A DNA stretch of 64,000 bases from Cherax quadricarinatus. Lineage: Eukaryota; Arthropoda; Malacostraca; Decapoda; Parastacidae. This document shows, in pieces, positions 10,850 through 20,051 of this stretch; position 1 is the first letter of the stretch; each line of letters starts with the position of its first letter. A program made the translations under genes and the position numbers. The DNA is taken from NCBI RefSeq assembly GCF_038502225.1, contig NC_091383.1, positions 770,501-834,500 on the forward strand, read 5' to 3'. Below the pieces are notes generated by a model. It was not told the DNA's origin, did no database searches, and saw nothing but the letters and a program-made list of their open reading frames with translations.

Positions 10850-11100
10850 ATTTTTTTTTTATTAACACACTGGCCGATTCCCACCAAGGCAGGGTGGCCC
10901 GAAAAAGAAAAACTTTCACCATCATTCACTCCATCACTGTCTTGCCAGAAGGGTGTTTTACACTACAGTTTTTAAACTGCAACATTAACACCCCTCCTTC
11001 AGAGTGCAGACACTGTACTTCCCATCTCCAGGACTCAAGTCCGGCCTGCCGCCGGTTTCCCTAAATCCCTTCATAGTGTGATTTTTGTGAATGCGATGGA
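10850..11100. repeat. Interspersed repeat, family D
   Basis: 'cactggccgattcccacc', 'aggcagggtggcc', 'tttcaccatcattcact', 'cactgtcttgccaga' and 'ggtttccctaaatccctt' occur in the same order at 18100-18400. The first part also appears, decayed, at about 200-260. It is a dispersed family a few hundred bases long with no coding capacity visible. Confidence 0.75.
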
Positions 11101-11407
11101 AAAAGTGGGCAAAAGTTGAATGGCACTTAGTATGAAGACTTTTCCACAGTAGTTCTGCAAGAGCGCCGACGATTAAAGTGTTGTTCGTGTCTTGCGAACT
11201 TGCATCTTTTGTATATGTACCTACAATATAATGATTGCTTTGTTTGTCTTAAAATGTTTTTTAATAAATGCAATACAAATTCTTTTGACATTGTCTTGAT
11301 TTCAGATTACTACATATACAAAATACATAGAAAATAATCAGGAAGGCCATAGGATGTACAGCATTAAAAATTGTCAAATTTATTAAATTTATATTTATTT
11401 TTCACAG
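11101..11407. other. Apparently unique AT-rich DNA (intron-like)
   Basis: No repeats or ORFs are recognised. The last bases, 'tttatatttatttttcacag', form an acceptable splice acceptor for the following 15-nt candidate microexon. Confidence 0.3.
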
Positions 11408-11422
11408 GCCTCGCAGTCCCAG
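11408..11422 (+). CDS. Candidate 15-nt microexon (A-S-Q-S-Q)
   Basis: GCCTCGCAGTCCCAG is bounded by a pyrimidine-rich tract plus CACAG on the left and GTAAGT (11423-11428) on the right. Its length is a multiple of three, and joined to the phase-0 exon at 3318-3335 it keeps an open frame: MAFNDS then ASQSQ. Microexons need both sites strong, and both are here. It could equally be chance; a transcript would settle it. Confidence 0.3.
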
Positions 11423-11914
11423 GTAAGTATTTACATTGTGTTTAGTAAACATTTTGAACCTTTGATAAACATTTTAACTGGCTAATGGTGTGGGATCGAG
11501 TTTTCATTAATGTCAATTCTCTGATAAATCCAAATTTTGAGAATATTTTTCTATTGATTGTAACAGTAATGGACAATTTTCAGATTTGGGACTAAGTCTG
11601 TTAAATCTGAAAAAAAATTTACCCAACAGGATGCAACAGTTTTGTCAGGTAAATCTAGATTTGTCCAGGAAAGTCAGTCAGTTCCAGTTTAACAAAAGGT
11701 GTTCATTAAATCAAATCAATTGACCCGATGGACTGCAAGATTAGCAGACAATTTTGGATTGAATGGACTTTGTATTATATGTACTTTTGAATGTTGTCCA
11801 GCCACAGATTTCGTCCATTTAATGCAAAATCCATTAATTCAGGAATAAACAAACTTTATTTCTATAAGGTGGAATACAGTATATTATACAATAAGGGTGA
11901 TCAACATACATGGA
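11423..11914. other. Unassigned intron-like DNA
   Basis: AT-rich, low in repeats, no ORF, no RNA-like structure that I can see. Confidence 0.3.
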
Positions 11915-12270
11915 CAGTAGTACCTTGGTACTTGAATAGCTCCCAACTCTAGCAATTTGCTATTCGAAGTCTTTGTTCTGTGAAAAAAAATCGCTCGGTA
12001 GTCGACTGTTTGCTCGGCATTCAACCAGACAGACAACCTGCCGGAACTTTGCTGTAAATTATTTCGTGTTTCTTTGCATTTTTTTGGTGTTTTTTTTTTT
12101 ATATTATTTATATAAATAAGTCACCATGGGGCCTAAGATTAGTGAAAACAGCCAACCGTAAGGAATAATTTACGTTATTCCTTATGGAAAAATTTCGTTC
12201 GGCACTCAAACAGATCGGCACTCGAACAGCCTTCTGGAATGAATTAAGTTTGAGTACCAAGGTGCTATTG
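11915..12270. mobile_element. MITE-like element, 'taccttggtact' ends
   Basis: The left end 'cagtagtaccttggtactt' and, read on the other strand, the right end 'caatagcaccttggtactc' are inverted. The interior holds 'gttcggcactcaaacag' and 'ggcactcgaacagcc', shared with the 4888-5360 element, so the two are related families. The 72-codon frame at 12184-12402 overlaps it and is not considered real. Confidence 0.7.
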
Positions 12271-12401
12271 TATTACTACATTATAAAAAGCCACTTGTTT
12301 TGCAAAAGCATGCTGGGGAGATTTAAATTAATTTTAATTAGTTTATATGCTGCTACTGAATTAGTACAATATTCGAACATAGTGTTTAAAATCATTGCTT
12401 G

Positions 12402-12403
<2 letters not shown>

Positions 12404-12438
<35 letters not shown>
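12404..12438. repeat. (TTA)n microsatellite
   Basis: About eleven consecutive ATT/TTA triplets. Confidence 0.97.
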
Positions 12439-12440
<2 letters not shown>

Positions 12441-12493
12441 ACTGTTGCGGTCATGCCTTTACTAGTAAAAATATTTTTAAAATATTTGTGTAG

Positions 12494-12625
12494 TTGACCT
12501 GTAGTTGGTTCCAGGGATGGGAGGTTAGGGACTGGGCTGGGGGGGTTATTGACCCCAAAACTCCCTCCAGGTATACCTGGTTAATGATCTGGTCAGTCAG
12601 GCTGTTGGTGCTGGCAGTACCTTCC
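12494..12625 (-). pseudogene. LINE 3'-end relic, inverted
   Basis: Read on the minus strand it gives 'gccagcaccaacagcctg', then a 'gaccagatcatta' and 'cctggagggagtttt' series. This matches the 3' tails of LINE 'B' copies (e.g. 38145-38259) with substitutions. Only the last ~130 bases are represented. Confidence 0.55.
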
Positions 12626-12651
12626 AGTGTTGTCTCTGTGCTAACATCCTG

Positions 12652-12830
12652 GTTCATTGTTACCACTGGTTCATTGTTGCCACTGGTTCATTGTTACCAC
12701 TGGTTCATTGTTACCACTGGTTCATTGTTATCTTGCTGGTTCATTGTTATCATACTGGTTAATTGTTACCATACTGGTTCATTGTTACCACTGGTTCATT
12801 GTTACCATCCTGGTGGTTCAGCTGTATCAT
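12652..12830. repeat. 17-bp minisatellite
   Basis: Imperfect repeats of 'ggttcattgttaccact', with several units altered to 'tatcttgct' or 'accatactgg'. About ten units. The frames opened by it (12494-12925, 12657-12902) are not genes. Confidence 0.9.
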
Positions 12831-12854
12831 CTTTGTGCTTCATTTGTACCATCC

Positions 12855-12940
12855 AAGTGCTTCATTCAGGCCTGGTCACAGACCGGGCCGCGGGGGCATT
12901 GACCCCCGGAACTCTCTCCAGGTAAACTCCAGGTAATAAC
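12855..12940 (+). pseudogene. LINE 'B' 3'-end fragment
   Basis: 'ggcctggtcacagaccgggc' followed by 'cgcgggggcattgacccc' and two 'ctccaggtaa' units matches the last ~80 bases of LINE 'B' (38198-38259). The 22-bp array starts right after it. Confidence 0.85.
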
Positions 12941-14306
12941 ATCTTGGTGGTTCAATCATACCTTCCTAGTGGTTTAATTGTTCCAACCTGGTGGCTCAAT
13001 TGTACCACCCTGGTGGCCTAATTGTACCACCCTGGTGGCCTAATTGTACCACCCTGGTGGCCTAATTGTACCACCCTGGTGGCCTAATTGTACCACCCTG
13101 GTGGCCTAATTGTACCACCCTGGTGGCTCAATTGTACCACCCTGGTGGTTTAATTGTACCACCCTGGTGGCCTAATTGTACCACCCTGGTGGCCTAATTG
13201 TACCACCCTGGTGGCCTAATCGTACCACCCTGGTGGCCTAATTGTACCACCCTGGTGGCCTAATTGTACCACCCTGGTGGCTCAATTGTACCAACTTGGT
13301 GGTTTAATTGAACCACCCTGGTGGCTCAATTGTACCACCCTGGTGGTTTAATTGTTCCAACCTGGTGGCTCAATTGTACCACCCTGGTGGTTTAATTGTA
13401 CCACCCTGGTGGCTCAATTGTACCACCCTGGTGGTTTAATTGTACCACCCTGGTGGCTCAATTGTACCACCCTGGTGGCCTAATTGTACCACCCTGGTGG
13501 CCTAATTGTACCACCCTGGTGGCCTAATTGTACCACCCTGGTGGCCTAATTGTACCACCCTGGTGGCTCAATTGTACCACCCTGGTGGCCTAATTGTACC
13601 ACCCTGGTGGCCTAATTGTACCACCCTGGTGGCCTAATTGTACCACCCTGGTGGCCTAATTGTACCACCCTGGTGGCTCAATTGTACCACCCTGGTGGTT
13701 TAATTGTACCATCCTGGTGGTTTAATTGTACCACCCTGGTGGTTTAATTGTACCACCCTGGTGGCTCAATTGTACCACCCTGGTGGTTTAATTGTTCCAA
13801 CCTGGTGGCTCAATTGTACCACCCTGGTGGTTTAATTGTACCACCCTGGTGGCTCAATTGTACCACCCTGGTGGTTTAATTGTACCACTCTGGTGGCTCA
13901 ATTGTACCACCCTGGTGGCCTAATTGTACCACCCTGGTGGCCTAATTGTACCACCCTGGTGGCCTAATTGTACCACCCTGGTGGCCTAATTGTACCACCC
14001 TGGTGGCCTAATTGTACCACCCTGGTGGCCTAATTGTACCACCCTGGTGGCCTAATTGTACCACCCTGGTGGCTCAATTGTACCACCCTGGTGGTTTAAT
14101 TGTACCATCCTGGTGGTTTAATTGTACCACCCTGGTGGTTTAATTGTACCACCCTGGTGGTTTAATTGTACCATCCTGGTGGTTTAATTGTACCATCCTG
14201 GTGGTTTAATTGTACCATCCTGGTGGTTTAATTGTACCATCCTGGTTTAATTGTACCATCCTGGTGGTTTAATTGTACCATCCTGGTGGTTTAATTGTAC
14301 CATCCT
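12941..14306. repeat. 22-bp minisatellite, ~60 units
   Basis: The unit 'ccaccctggtggcctaattg' plus 'ta' recurs, with variants 'ggctcaattg' and 'ggtttaattg'. Variant units come in runs, and a run pattern (several 'gcctaa', then 'gctcaa', then 'gtttaa') recurs, indicating multi-unit duplications. It begins at the 3' tail of a LINE fragment. Confidence 0.97.
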
Positions 14307-14565
14307 CAGCCTCTTCTACCTCAACCACTGCTTCCACAGTGGCTAGTCTTTCCCCTCCCCAGTGATGCATTTTTCATGGCTTGTCTCCCCTTGTGGAGGA
14401 TCATTGTTGATTTGTAGTCGCCTGTGCCATGGAGATACCTTGATGCTGGTGAAGGGCTCTTGATTCAGGGAGTTGGGGTTGCCCTCTTCTATCTCGGATC
14501 ACAGCTGGTTACCTCCCATTCTATGGGGTGCTGTGTATCCATTGAGTTTAGCACTTTTTCATGAC
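14307..14565. repeat. Interspersed relic
   Basis: The stretch 14430-14540 ('gataccttgatgctggtga', 'gggctcttgattcagggag', 'ggttacctcccatt') is the inverse of the family seen at 630-735 and 1375-1450. Before it is apparently unique sequence. Confidence 0.5.
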
Positions 14566-14888
14566 TGTAGCTCAGTTGGTAGCACACTCGCCTCTCACAT
14601 TGAGGTCTGTGGTTCGATCCCCAGTACGGGTGGCAACGTTGGGCATGCTTTCTTAAGACACCAGCTGTCCATGTTCTCCTAGCAGTATGTACGTACCTGG
14701 GTGTTAGTTACCTCACACCTGCTATCACTGTTCACCTACAGTAAGTAGGTACCTGGGGGTTAGCCAACTGGTGTGGGTCACCTCCAGGGAACAAAATTAA
14801 CCTAATTTGCCCAAAATACTCTGCATAACCAGGGGCTTTCTGTATAGTGTCAGTGTTGTCAGTTATGGTCTCTATAAGTTGTATCATG
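14566..14888 (+). mobile_element. tRNA-derived SINE, well preserved head
   Basis: 'tgtagctcagttggtagcac' is a near-ideal A box and 'gtggttcgatccccagtacg' holds a perfect B box (GTTCGATCC) at the right spacing. The body repeats the 'caccagctgtccatgttc' and 'tacctgggtgttagtt' segment twice, an early duplication of the segment that is expanded at 5666-6760. The tail is 'acaaaattaacctaatttgc'. It is not a functional tRNA gene, because the anticodon half does not continue into a full cloverleaf. Confidence 0.85.
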
Positions 14889-15092
14889 TACAGTGGACCC
14901 CCAGTTTACGATATTTCATTCCAGAAGTATGTTCAGGTGCCAGTACTGACCGAATTTGTTTCCATAAGGAATATTGTGAATTAGATTAGCCCATTTCAGA
15001 CCCCCAAACATACACATACAAATACACTTACATAAATACAGTTACATAATTGGTCGCATTGGGAGGTGATCGTAAACCGGGGGTCCAATGTA
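14889..15092. mobile_element. Tigger/pogo-type MITE, copy 1
   Basis: TA target dinucleotides flank a ~200-bp unit whose ends are inverted ('cagtggacccccagtttacg' against 'cattggacccccggtttacg' on the other strand). The interior 'tatgttcaggtgccagtact' and 'catttcagacccccaaacat' is shared with 21187-21393 and 21717-21923. The ends match the local Tigger elements, so it is probably mobilised by that transposase. Confidence 0.88.
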
Positions 15093-15179
15093 CTTGTAGA
15101 AATAAAGATTATTATAACAAGGCTTTTTCAAGTTGCTACATGATCTAAGAATATCTCCATGTGCTGTATGCTCAGTCCC

Positions 15180-15515
15180 CTCTACCTCAGTGATCCAATA
15201 ATGGTACAGTATCACTGTATTCCATAGCCAAAGACCCGTTTATTGCAGTGATACAAGAAAGGTATTGCTGTATACCATAACCAAAGACCCATTTATTGCA
15301 GTGATACAAGAGAGGTTTCACTGTATACCATAACCAAAGACCCGTTTATTGCAGTGATACAAGAGAGGTATCACTGAATACCATAACCAAAGACCCTTCT
15401 AGTTCAGTGGTACAAGAAAAGTATCACTGTATACAATAGCCAAAGACCCCTCTATTTTAGTGGTACAAGAAAGGTATCACTGTATACCATAACCAGAGCT
15501 CACTGTATCTCAGTG
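15180..15515. repeat. ~53-bp minisatellite, about six units
   Basis: 'aaccaaagacccgtttattg' then 'cagtgatacaagagaggtat' then 'cactgtatacca' recur with point variants and a few changed runs. No coding. Confidence 0.9.
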
Positions 15516-15880
15516 CTGTGTAAGATATAGTGCAAGGTGATCATCAAAATGAAAAGTAAAAATATATATACCAATGTAAGTGTATGTGTGATTGTGTGCA
15601 TGTTTGCAAGTACAGTGGAACCCCGGTACTTGATATTAATCCATTCCTGAGAGCTCATTGAATACTGATAATATCGAAAACCGAATCAATTTTCCTCATA
15701 AGAAATAATGGAAATCAAATTAATCCGTGCAAGACACCCAAAAGTATGAAAAAAAAAATTTTACTACATGAAATATTAAGTTTAATGCAATAGAATAATT
15801 ACAATAACAATAAAATAATTGACACTTACCTTTAATGAAGATCTGGTGATGATTGATGGGATGGGAGGAGGGGAGAGGTG

Positions 15881-16072
15881 TTAGTGTTTAGAAGGGGAAT
15901 CCCCTTCCATTAGGACTTGAGGTAGCAAGTCCTTTTCCAGGGTTACTTCCCTTCTTCTTCTTTTAATGCCACTAGGACCAGCTTGAGAGTCACTGGACCT
16001 CTGTTGCACAACAAATCTGTCCATAGAGCTCTGTACCTCCCGTTCCTTTACGATTTGTCTAAAATGGGCCAC
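15881..16072 (-). pseudogene. Tigger transposase C-terminal fragment
   Basis: A 63-codon frame with the tail typical of TIGD1-like proteins: 'HFRQIVKERE', 'SSMDRFVVQQ', 'AGPSGIKRRRREVT', 'EKDLLPQVLMEGDSPS'. This basic, Ser/Pro-rich tail follows the DDE domain in full-length proteins. It is in a different frame from the N-terminal piece, so a frameshift near 16072 breaks the fusion. Downstream on the minus strand is a donor-like AAAG|GTAAGT (about 15827-15838), conserved in the second copy. Confidence 0.8.
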
Positions 16073-16302
16073 AACATTGTCATTGTAATAGCTGTGTTAG
16101 GGTGATTTTCATCCATAAAGGTTTGCACTTCATCCCACTGTGCACACATTTCCTTAATTTTTGAAGTAGGCACAATGTATTCCACAACTGGTATAGGCTT
16201 CTCAGGGTTAGCCCCAAACCCTTCAAAATCTTTCTTAATTTCCATACTAATTCTCACCCTTTTTACCACAGGGTTGGCACTAGAAGCTTTCTTGGGGCCC
16301 AT
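16048..16302 (-). pseudogene. Tigger transposase N-terminus fused to C-terminal part by deletion
   Basis: It starts MGPKKASSAN, the usual TIGD1-like N-terminus that precedes the CENP-B-type helix-turn-helix. After ~25 residues it jumps to 'EYIVPTSKIKEMCAQWDEVQ' and 'FMDENHPNTA', which in the family lie near the C-terminus. Most of the protein, including the HTH and DDE domain, is deleted. No activity is expected. Confidence 0.8.
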
Positions 16303-16640
16303 GGTGACTTATTTTGCAGAAACAAGCACCAAAAACAGTGATAATATGGAATGTACCGAATGTATCCTTAGATGCGCGCACACTGGCTGGCTTGTAAACA
16401 CTGGCACACACGGGGTAGTTCAGGCCACACATGGACATGTCTCGTACGAATCGTATTACGTACCGGGTTTTCAATCGAATACCGAGGAAAATTTTTTGCG
16501 ATGTAATGCATCGAATACCGGATTTATCGAATACCGATGCCATCAAATACCGGGGGTCCACTGTACAGCCTCTCCTCACTTAGCGACGTACTTATTTACC
16601 GATGACTCAACCGACGAGCAAACTTAAGACTAACTTAAGA

Positions 16641-16863
16641 TTAACCCGTAAACGGTCCAAACGTATAAATACGTTTTTTCAACATTTGAAAGTATGTAAA
16701 AAAAGTAGGTCTTCTTTTTGTTTTTTTACATTTGAAAATGTGTAAAAAAACTTTGATCTACTTTTTTTTTGTTATATTTGAAAATATGTAAAAAAAAATG
16801 TAGATCTACTTTTGTAGCGCTACACATGTGAACGTAGATCTGCTTGGACCGTTTACGGGTTAA
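16641..16863. mobile_element. MITE with TTAA ends (piggyBac-like)
   Basis: 22-bp inverted ends with one mismatch, beginning 'ttaacccgtaaacggtcc', at 16641-16662 and 16842-16863. TTAA at both extremes fits the target site used by piggyBac-type transposases. The interior repeats 'gtaaaaaaa' plus 'gatctactttt'-like segments three times. No ORF. The assignment to piggyBac is an inference from TTAA alone. Confidence 0.7.
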
Positions 16864-17205
16864 TAAGGCAATGATAGTATGAGTAATTATATACATAGTC
16901 ACTTGGGTGAGTGTAAGTATAAATTTAGGTATTAAAAATGGTCTTGTCTTGTGTTTATTCCCGCTTGTTAGTTTTGGCCATTGTCTACCTTCAAGTCCAC
17001 TAAATTGAGGGTTTAATGATTTATTAGATAGCAAACCATACAAACAATTTCTTTTTGCAGTATATAAAATGTAGTTTATATGTAATAAAATATTGTTAAA
17101 CCTGTTAAACACAAAGAAAGCAACTAACATACAGAACATTTCAGGCACTAATGCTAATTGTGTTTTTTTTACCATGGAACCCTGTTAAATGTAACCTTAG
17201 TATCA
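16864..17205. other. Unassigned AT-rich DNA
   Basis: No repeat or ORF recognised apart from the chance 149-codon minus frame, which shows no domain and spans AT-rich and transposon sequence. Confidence 0.3.
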
Positions 17206-17560
17206 TGGGTGGCCCGGTGGCCTGGTAGTGGCCCGGTGGCCTGGTAGTGGCCCGGTGGCCTGGTAGTGGCCCGGTGGCCTGGTGGCTAAAGCTCCCGCTT
17301 CACACACGGAGGGCCCGGGTTCGATTCCCGGCGGGTGGAAACATTTCGACACGTTTCCTTACACCTATTGTCCTGTTCACCTAGCAGCAAATAGGTACCT
17401 GGGTGTTAGTCGACTGGTGTGGGTCGCATCCTGGGGGACAAGATTGAGGACCCCAATGGAAATAAGTTAGACAGTCCTCGATGACGCACTGACTTTCTTG
17501 GGTTATCTTGGGTGGCTAACCCTCTGGGGTTAAAAATCCGAACGAAATCTTATCTTATCT
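17206..17560 (+). mobile_element. tRNA-derived SINE with four-fold 5' head repeat
   Basis: 'gtggcccggtggcctggta' (19 bases) is repeated about four times at the 5' edge, the last running into 'ggcctggtggctaaagctcc' (A box) and 'gggttcgattcccgg' (B box). The body 'gttcacctagcagcaaatag' and 'gtacctgggtgttagtcg' follows. The 3' end is 'ggaccccaatggaaataag' and a 'ctctggggttaaaaat' tail ending in 'cttatcttatct'. It is the least diverged SINE head in the window. Confidence 0.88.
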
Positions 17561-18099
17561 GACTTGTCTCTGACCCCAAAATCTCTAGTTCCAGTAAGCT
17601 GGTGTGGGAAGTAAGTTTATTTAGGTACAGGGGAAGTGGAACATAATTCTTCCTCTGTAAGCTATGCTTGTTGTAAGAGGCAACTAAAATGCTGGGAGCA
17701 TAGGGCTAGTAACCCCTTCTCTTGTATACATTATTAAATGTAAAAAGAGAATTTTTTGCTTTTTTTTCGGTCACCCTGTCTCGGTGGGATATGGCCGGTT
17801 TGGTGAAAAAAAAGGTACACACAAATACAGTTACATAAATTATCATACGTTTCGACATATGTGTAGATTACCCACCAGGATAGCCCAGAAGTCAAAGTGA
17901 CTTATTTCCATTGGGGTCCTTGAGGGTACATGTCTGTTCTCCATTAGTTTAATTTATCGGTGCCTAGGAGAGCTAAGGACTGCATCGAGAGGAAGTTACT
18001 CCTATGAAATACTAGTTTAGGTGGGGAACCTCTGCAGGTTTCAGTATTTTATTCTTAAAATAATAAGTTGTGGTCAGAGTTCTTCCTTTATGTGTGAAT
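17561..18099. repeat. Relics of families B and C
   Basis: 17605-17800 is the inverse of family B at 241-410 ('ggggaagtggaac', 'tgctgggagcatagggct', 'tcaccctgtctcggtggg'). 17815-17935 carries the family C phrases 'acagttacataaattatc' and 'gacttatttccattgggg'. No gene is seen to 18099. Confidence 0.6.
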
Positions 18100-18400
18100 T
18101 TTTAACACATTGGCTATCTCCCACAGAGGCAGGGTGACCTGAAAAAGAAACACTTTCACCATCATTCACACTACCACTGTCTTGCCAGAGGCATGCAGAT
18201 ACAACAGTTTAGATGTCACTCTAAGGAGCAAGTATCCCAAACCCCTCCATTAAAGTGTAGGCACTGTACTTCCCACCTCCAGGACTCCGGTCCAGCTAAC
18301 TGGTTTCCCTGAATCCCTTCACAAAATATTATCCTGCTCACACTCCAACAGCACATCAAGTTCTGAAAACCACTTGTCTCCACTCACTCCTATATAACAT
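18100..18400. repeat. Interspersed repeat, family D (second copy)
   Basis: Same ordered phrases as 10850-11100, extending further to 'cctgctcacactccaacagc' and 'gaaaaccacttgtctccact'. The orientation is the same as the first copy. Confidence 0.8.
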
Positions 18401-18459
18401 GCTCTATGTACATATTTATGATGCTTACTATACATTTTATTCATTTAAATAAATTTTTC

Positions 18460-18495
18460 TGTATTTAATGATTTTTTTTCTTTTAGCAGGTAAGT
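18460..18495 (+). promoter_or_regulatory. Recursive-splice-like site (AG|GTAAGT)
   Basis: A long T-rich tract (ttttttttcttttag) runs into CAG at 18487-18489, which is immediately followed by GTAAGT at 18490-18495. A 3' splice site abutting a perfect 5' splice site is the definition of a zero-nucleotide recursive splice site, as known from long Drosophila introns. It is on the same strand as the candidate exons at 3318 and 11408. Alternative: chance, or a seed of the donor-containing array just downstream. Confidence 0.35.
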
Positions 18496-18524
18496 TATGA
18501 TTGAAGAGGATTGCCATGTTGTAG

Positions 18525-18760
18525 AGTGGGGAAGCAGGTAAGTGGTGGAGTGGGGAAGCAGGTAAGTGGTGGAGTGGGGAAGCAGGTAAGTGGTGGAGTG
18601 GGGAAGCAGGTAAGTGGTGGAGTGGGGAAGCAGGTAAGTGGTGGAGTGGGGAAGCAGGTAAGTGGTGGAGTGGGGAAACAGGTAAGTGGTGGAGTGGGGA
18701 AGCAGGTAAGTGGTGGAGTGGGGAAGCAGGTAAGTGGTGGAGTGGGGAAGCAGGTAAGTA
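18525..18760 (+). repeat. 24-bp minisatellite of perfect splice donors
   Basis: Ten units of 'gtggagtggggaagcaggta' plus 'agtg'. Every unit holds CAG|GTAAGT, the consensus U1-binding donor. One unit has 'gaaacagg' but keeps CAGGTAAGT. The unit is in frame (8 codons), which opens spurious frames on both strands. It starts ~30 bases after the recursive-splice-like site and may be derived from it. Confidence 0.95.
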
Positions 18761-19272
18761 TTGAGTCAGTATATTGTGAAGTGTAAACATTATAACGCTT
18801 CTCACTGATTTAAAGAGGCTATTTTATACACTTTAATTCCAGTTGAGCGCTAAACTCATGTGGGTCATTCAGTGCAAGATGTGGTAGAGGCTTGATCCTC
18901 CATCTGCTGAGTGCCAGACGAATGCACTTCCTATTTGTACTCACCCTTTATACATTGTAGTGCATGCAGCTGGCACCAACTGCCTGATTGATCTGGCTAT
19001 GACTCAGGAGGCCTGGTATGGGAACTGGCTGCAGGGAGAATAGACTGTAAATGAACTACAAGTCACTTATAATACTTGTCAGTATTTGAGTCAACACACA
19101 AGACATGTACAGGAGGATGCCACTTTACGCCATTTTGCCAATTCAGCAGTTTTTAATTATGGTCATTCTTTATTAATTTAGACTTCTTACAATAAATATA
19201 TTCACCACTCTAAGCTAAGTAATGTGTGTACTGTATATGCATTTTTTAGGCCTAGCTCTGTTATTCACTTAA
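18761..19272. other. Mostly unassigned, with a decayed LINE tail
   Basis: 18955-19045 ('gtgcatgcagctggcaccaa', 'cctgattgatctggctatga', 'caggaggcctggtatg') is a diverged copy of the LINE 'B' 3' end. The rest shows no feature. Confidence 0.45.
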
Positions 19273-20051
19273 TACAGTGGACCCCCGGTTCACGTCATTA
19301 ATCCGTTCCTGAGAGCTCATCGTAAAGCAAGTGAATCAATTTTCCCCATAAGAAATAATGGAAATCAAATTAATCCGTGCAAGACACCCAAAAGTATGAA
19401 AAAAAAAACTTTTACCACATGAAATATTAAGTTTAATGCAATAGAATAATTACAATAGCAATAATAAAAATAGAATAAACACAATAGAATAATTGACACT
19501 TACCTTTAATGAAGATCTGGTGATGATTGATGGGATGGGAGGAGGGGAGAGTGTTGAAGTTTTTAATGTTCAGAAGGGGAATCCCCCTCCATTAGGACTT
19601 GAGGTAGCAAGTCCTTTTCCGGGGTTACTTCCCTTCTTCTTTTAATTCATTGAATTCATGCACATATTTTTCAGCCGCTTTCCACTTTCATACTTTGCAA
19701 TTATCTCTTTCTTCATTTCAATAGTCATTAGCACCCTTGGTCTCGAAGGGTTGGCACTAGAAGCTTTCTTGGGCCCCATGGTGACTTATTTTGCAGAAAC
19801 AAGCACCAGAAACAGTGATATTATGGATAATATGGAATGTACCGAATGTATCCTTAGATGCGCGCACACTGGCTGGCTTGTAAACACTGGCACACACGGG
19901 GCAGTTCAGGCCACACATGGACATGTCTCGTACGAATCGTATCGCGTACCGGGTTTTGTTATGGGAACCGGGGCAAATTTTTTGCGATATAACGCTTTGG
20001 ATACCGGATTTATCGGTTACCGGTGACTTCACGAACTGGGGGACCACTGTA
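19273..20051 (-). mobile_element. Tigger-type DNA transposon, internally deleted (copy 2)
   Basis: TA-flanked inverted ends of the same family as copy 1 (left 'cagtggacccccggttcacg'). Subterminal sequence is shared with copy 1 for hundreds of bases on each side, but the deletion breakpoints differ. A ~45-codon N-terminal piece survives (see next). Confidence 0.88.
19645..19780 (-). pseudogene. Tigger transposase N-terminal fragment
   Basis: On the minus strand from 19780: MGPKKASSAN, then 'MTIEMKKEIIAKYESGKRL', the start of the CENP-B/pogo helix-turn-helix. It then runs into a stop within ~10 codons, where the deletion joins it to the C-terminal end of the gene near 19640. This copy keeps more of the HTH than copy 1. 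Confidence 0.75.

Larger units (their letters stand above)
15611..16565 (-). mobile_element. Tigger-type DNA transposon, internally deleted (copy 1)
   Basis: TA dinucleotides flank inverted ends (left 'cagtggaaccccggtacttg'; right, read inversely, 'cagtggacccccggtatttg'). The minus strand carries the two ends of a pogo/Tigger-family transposase (16048-16302 and 15881-16072), but the DNA-binding, catalytic and DDE regions between them are gone. The element could move only with transposase supplied in trans. Confidence 0.88.

Noticed and set aside
14566..14640. Functional tRNA gene
   Set aside because: A and B boxes are excellent, but the sequence does not close into a cloverleaf and continues into a SINE body shared with other copies.
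16726..17175. 149-codon minus-strand frame
   Set aside because: Crosses a MITE and AT-rich DNA, with no domain or codon signal.
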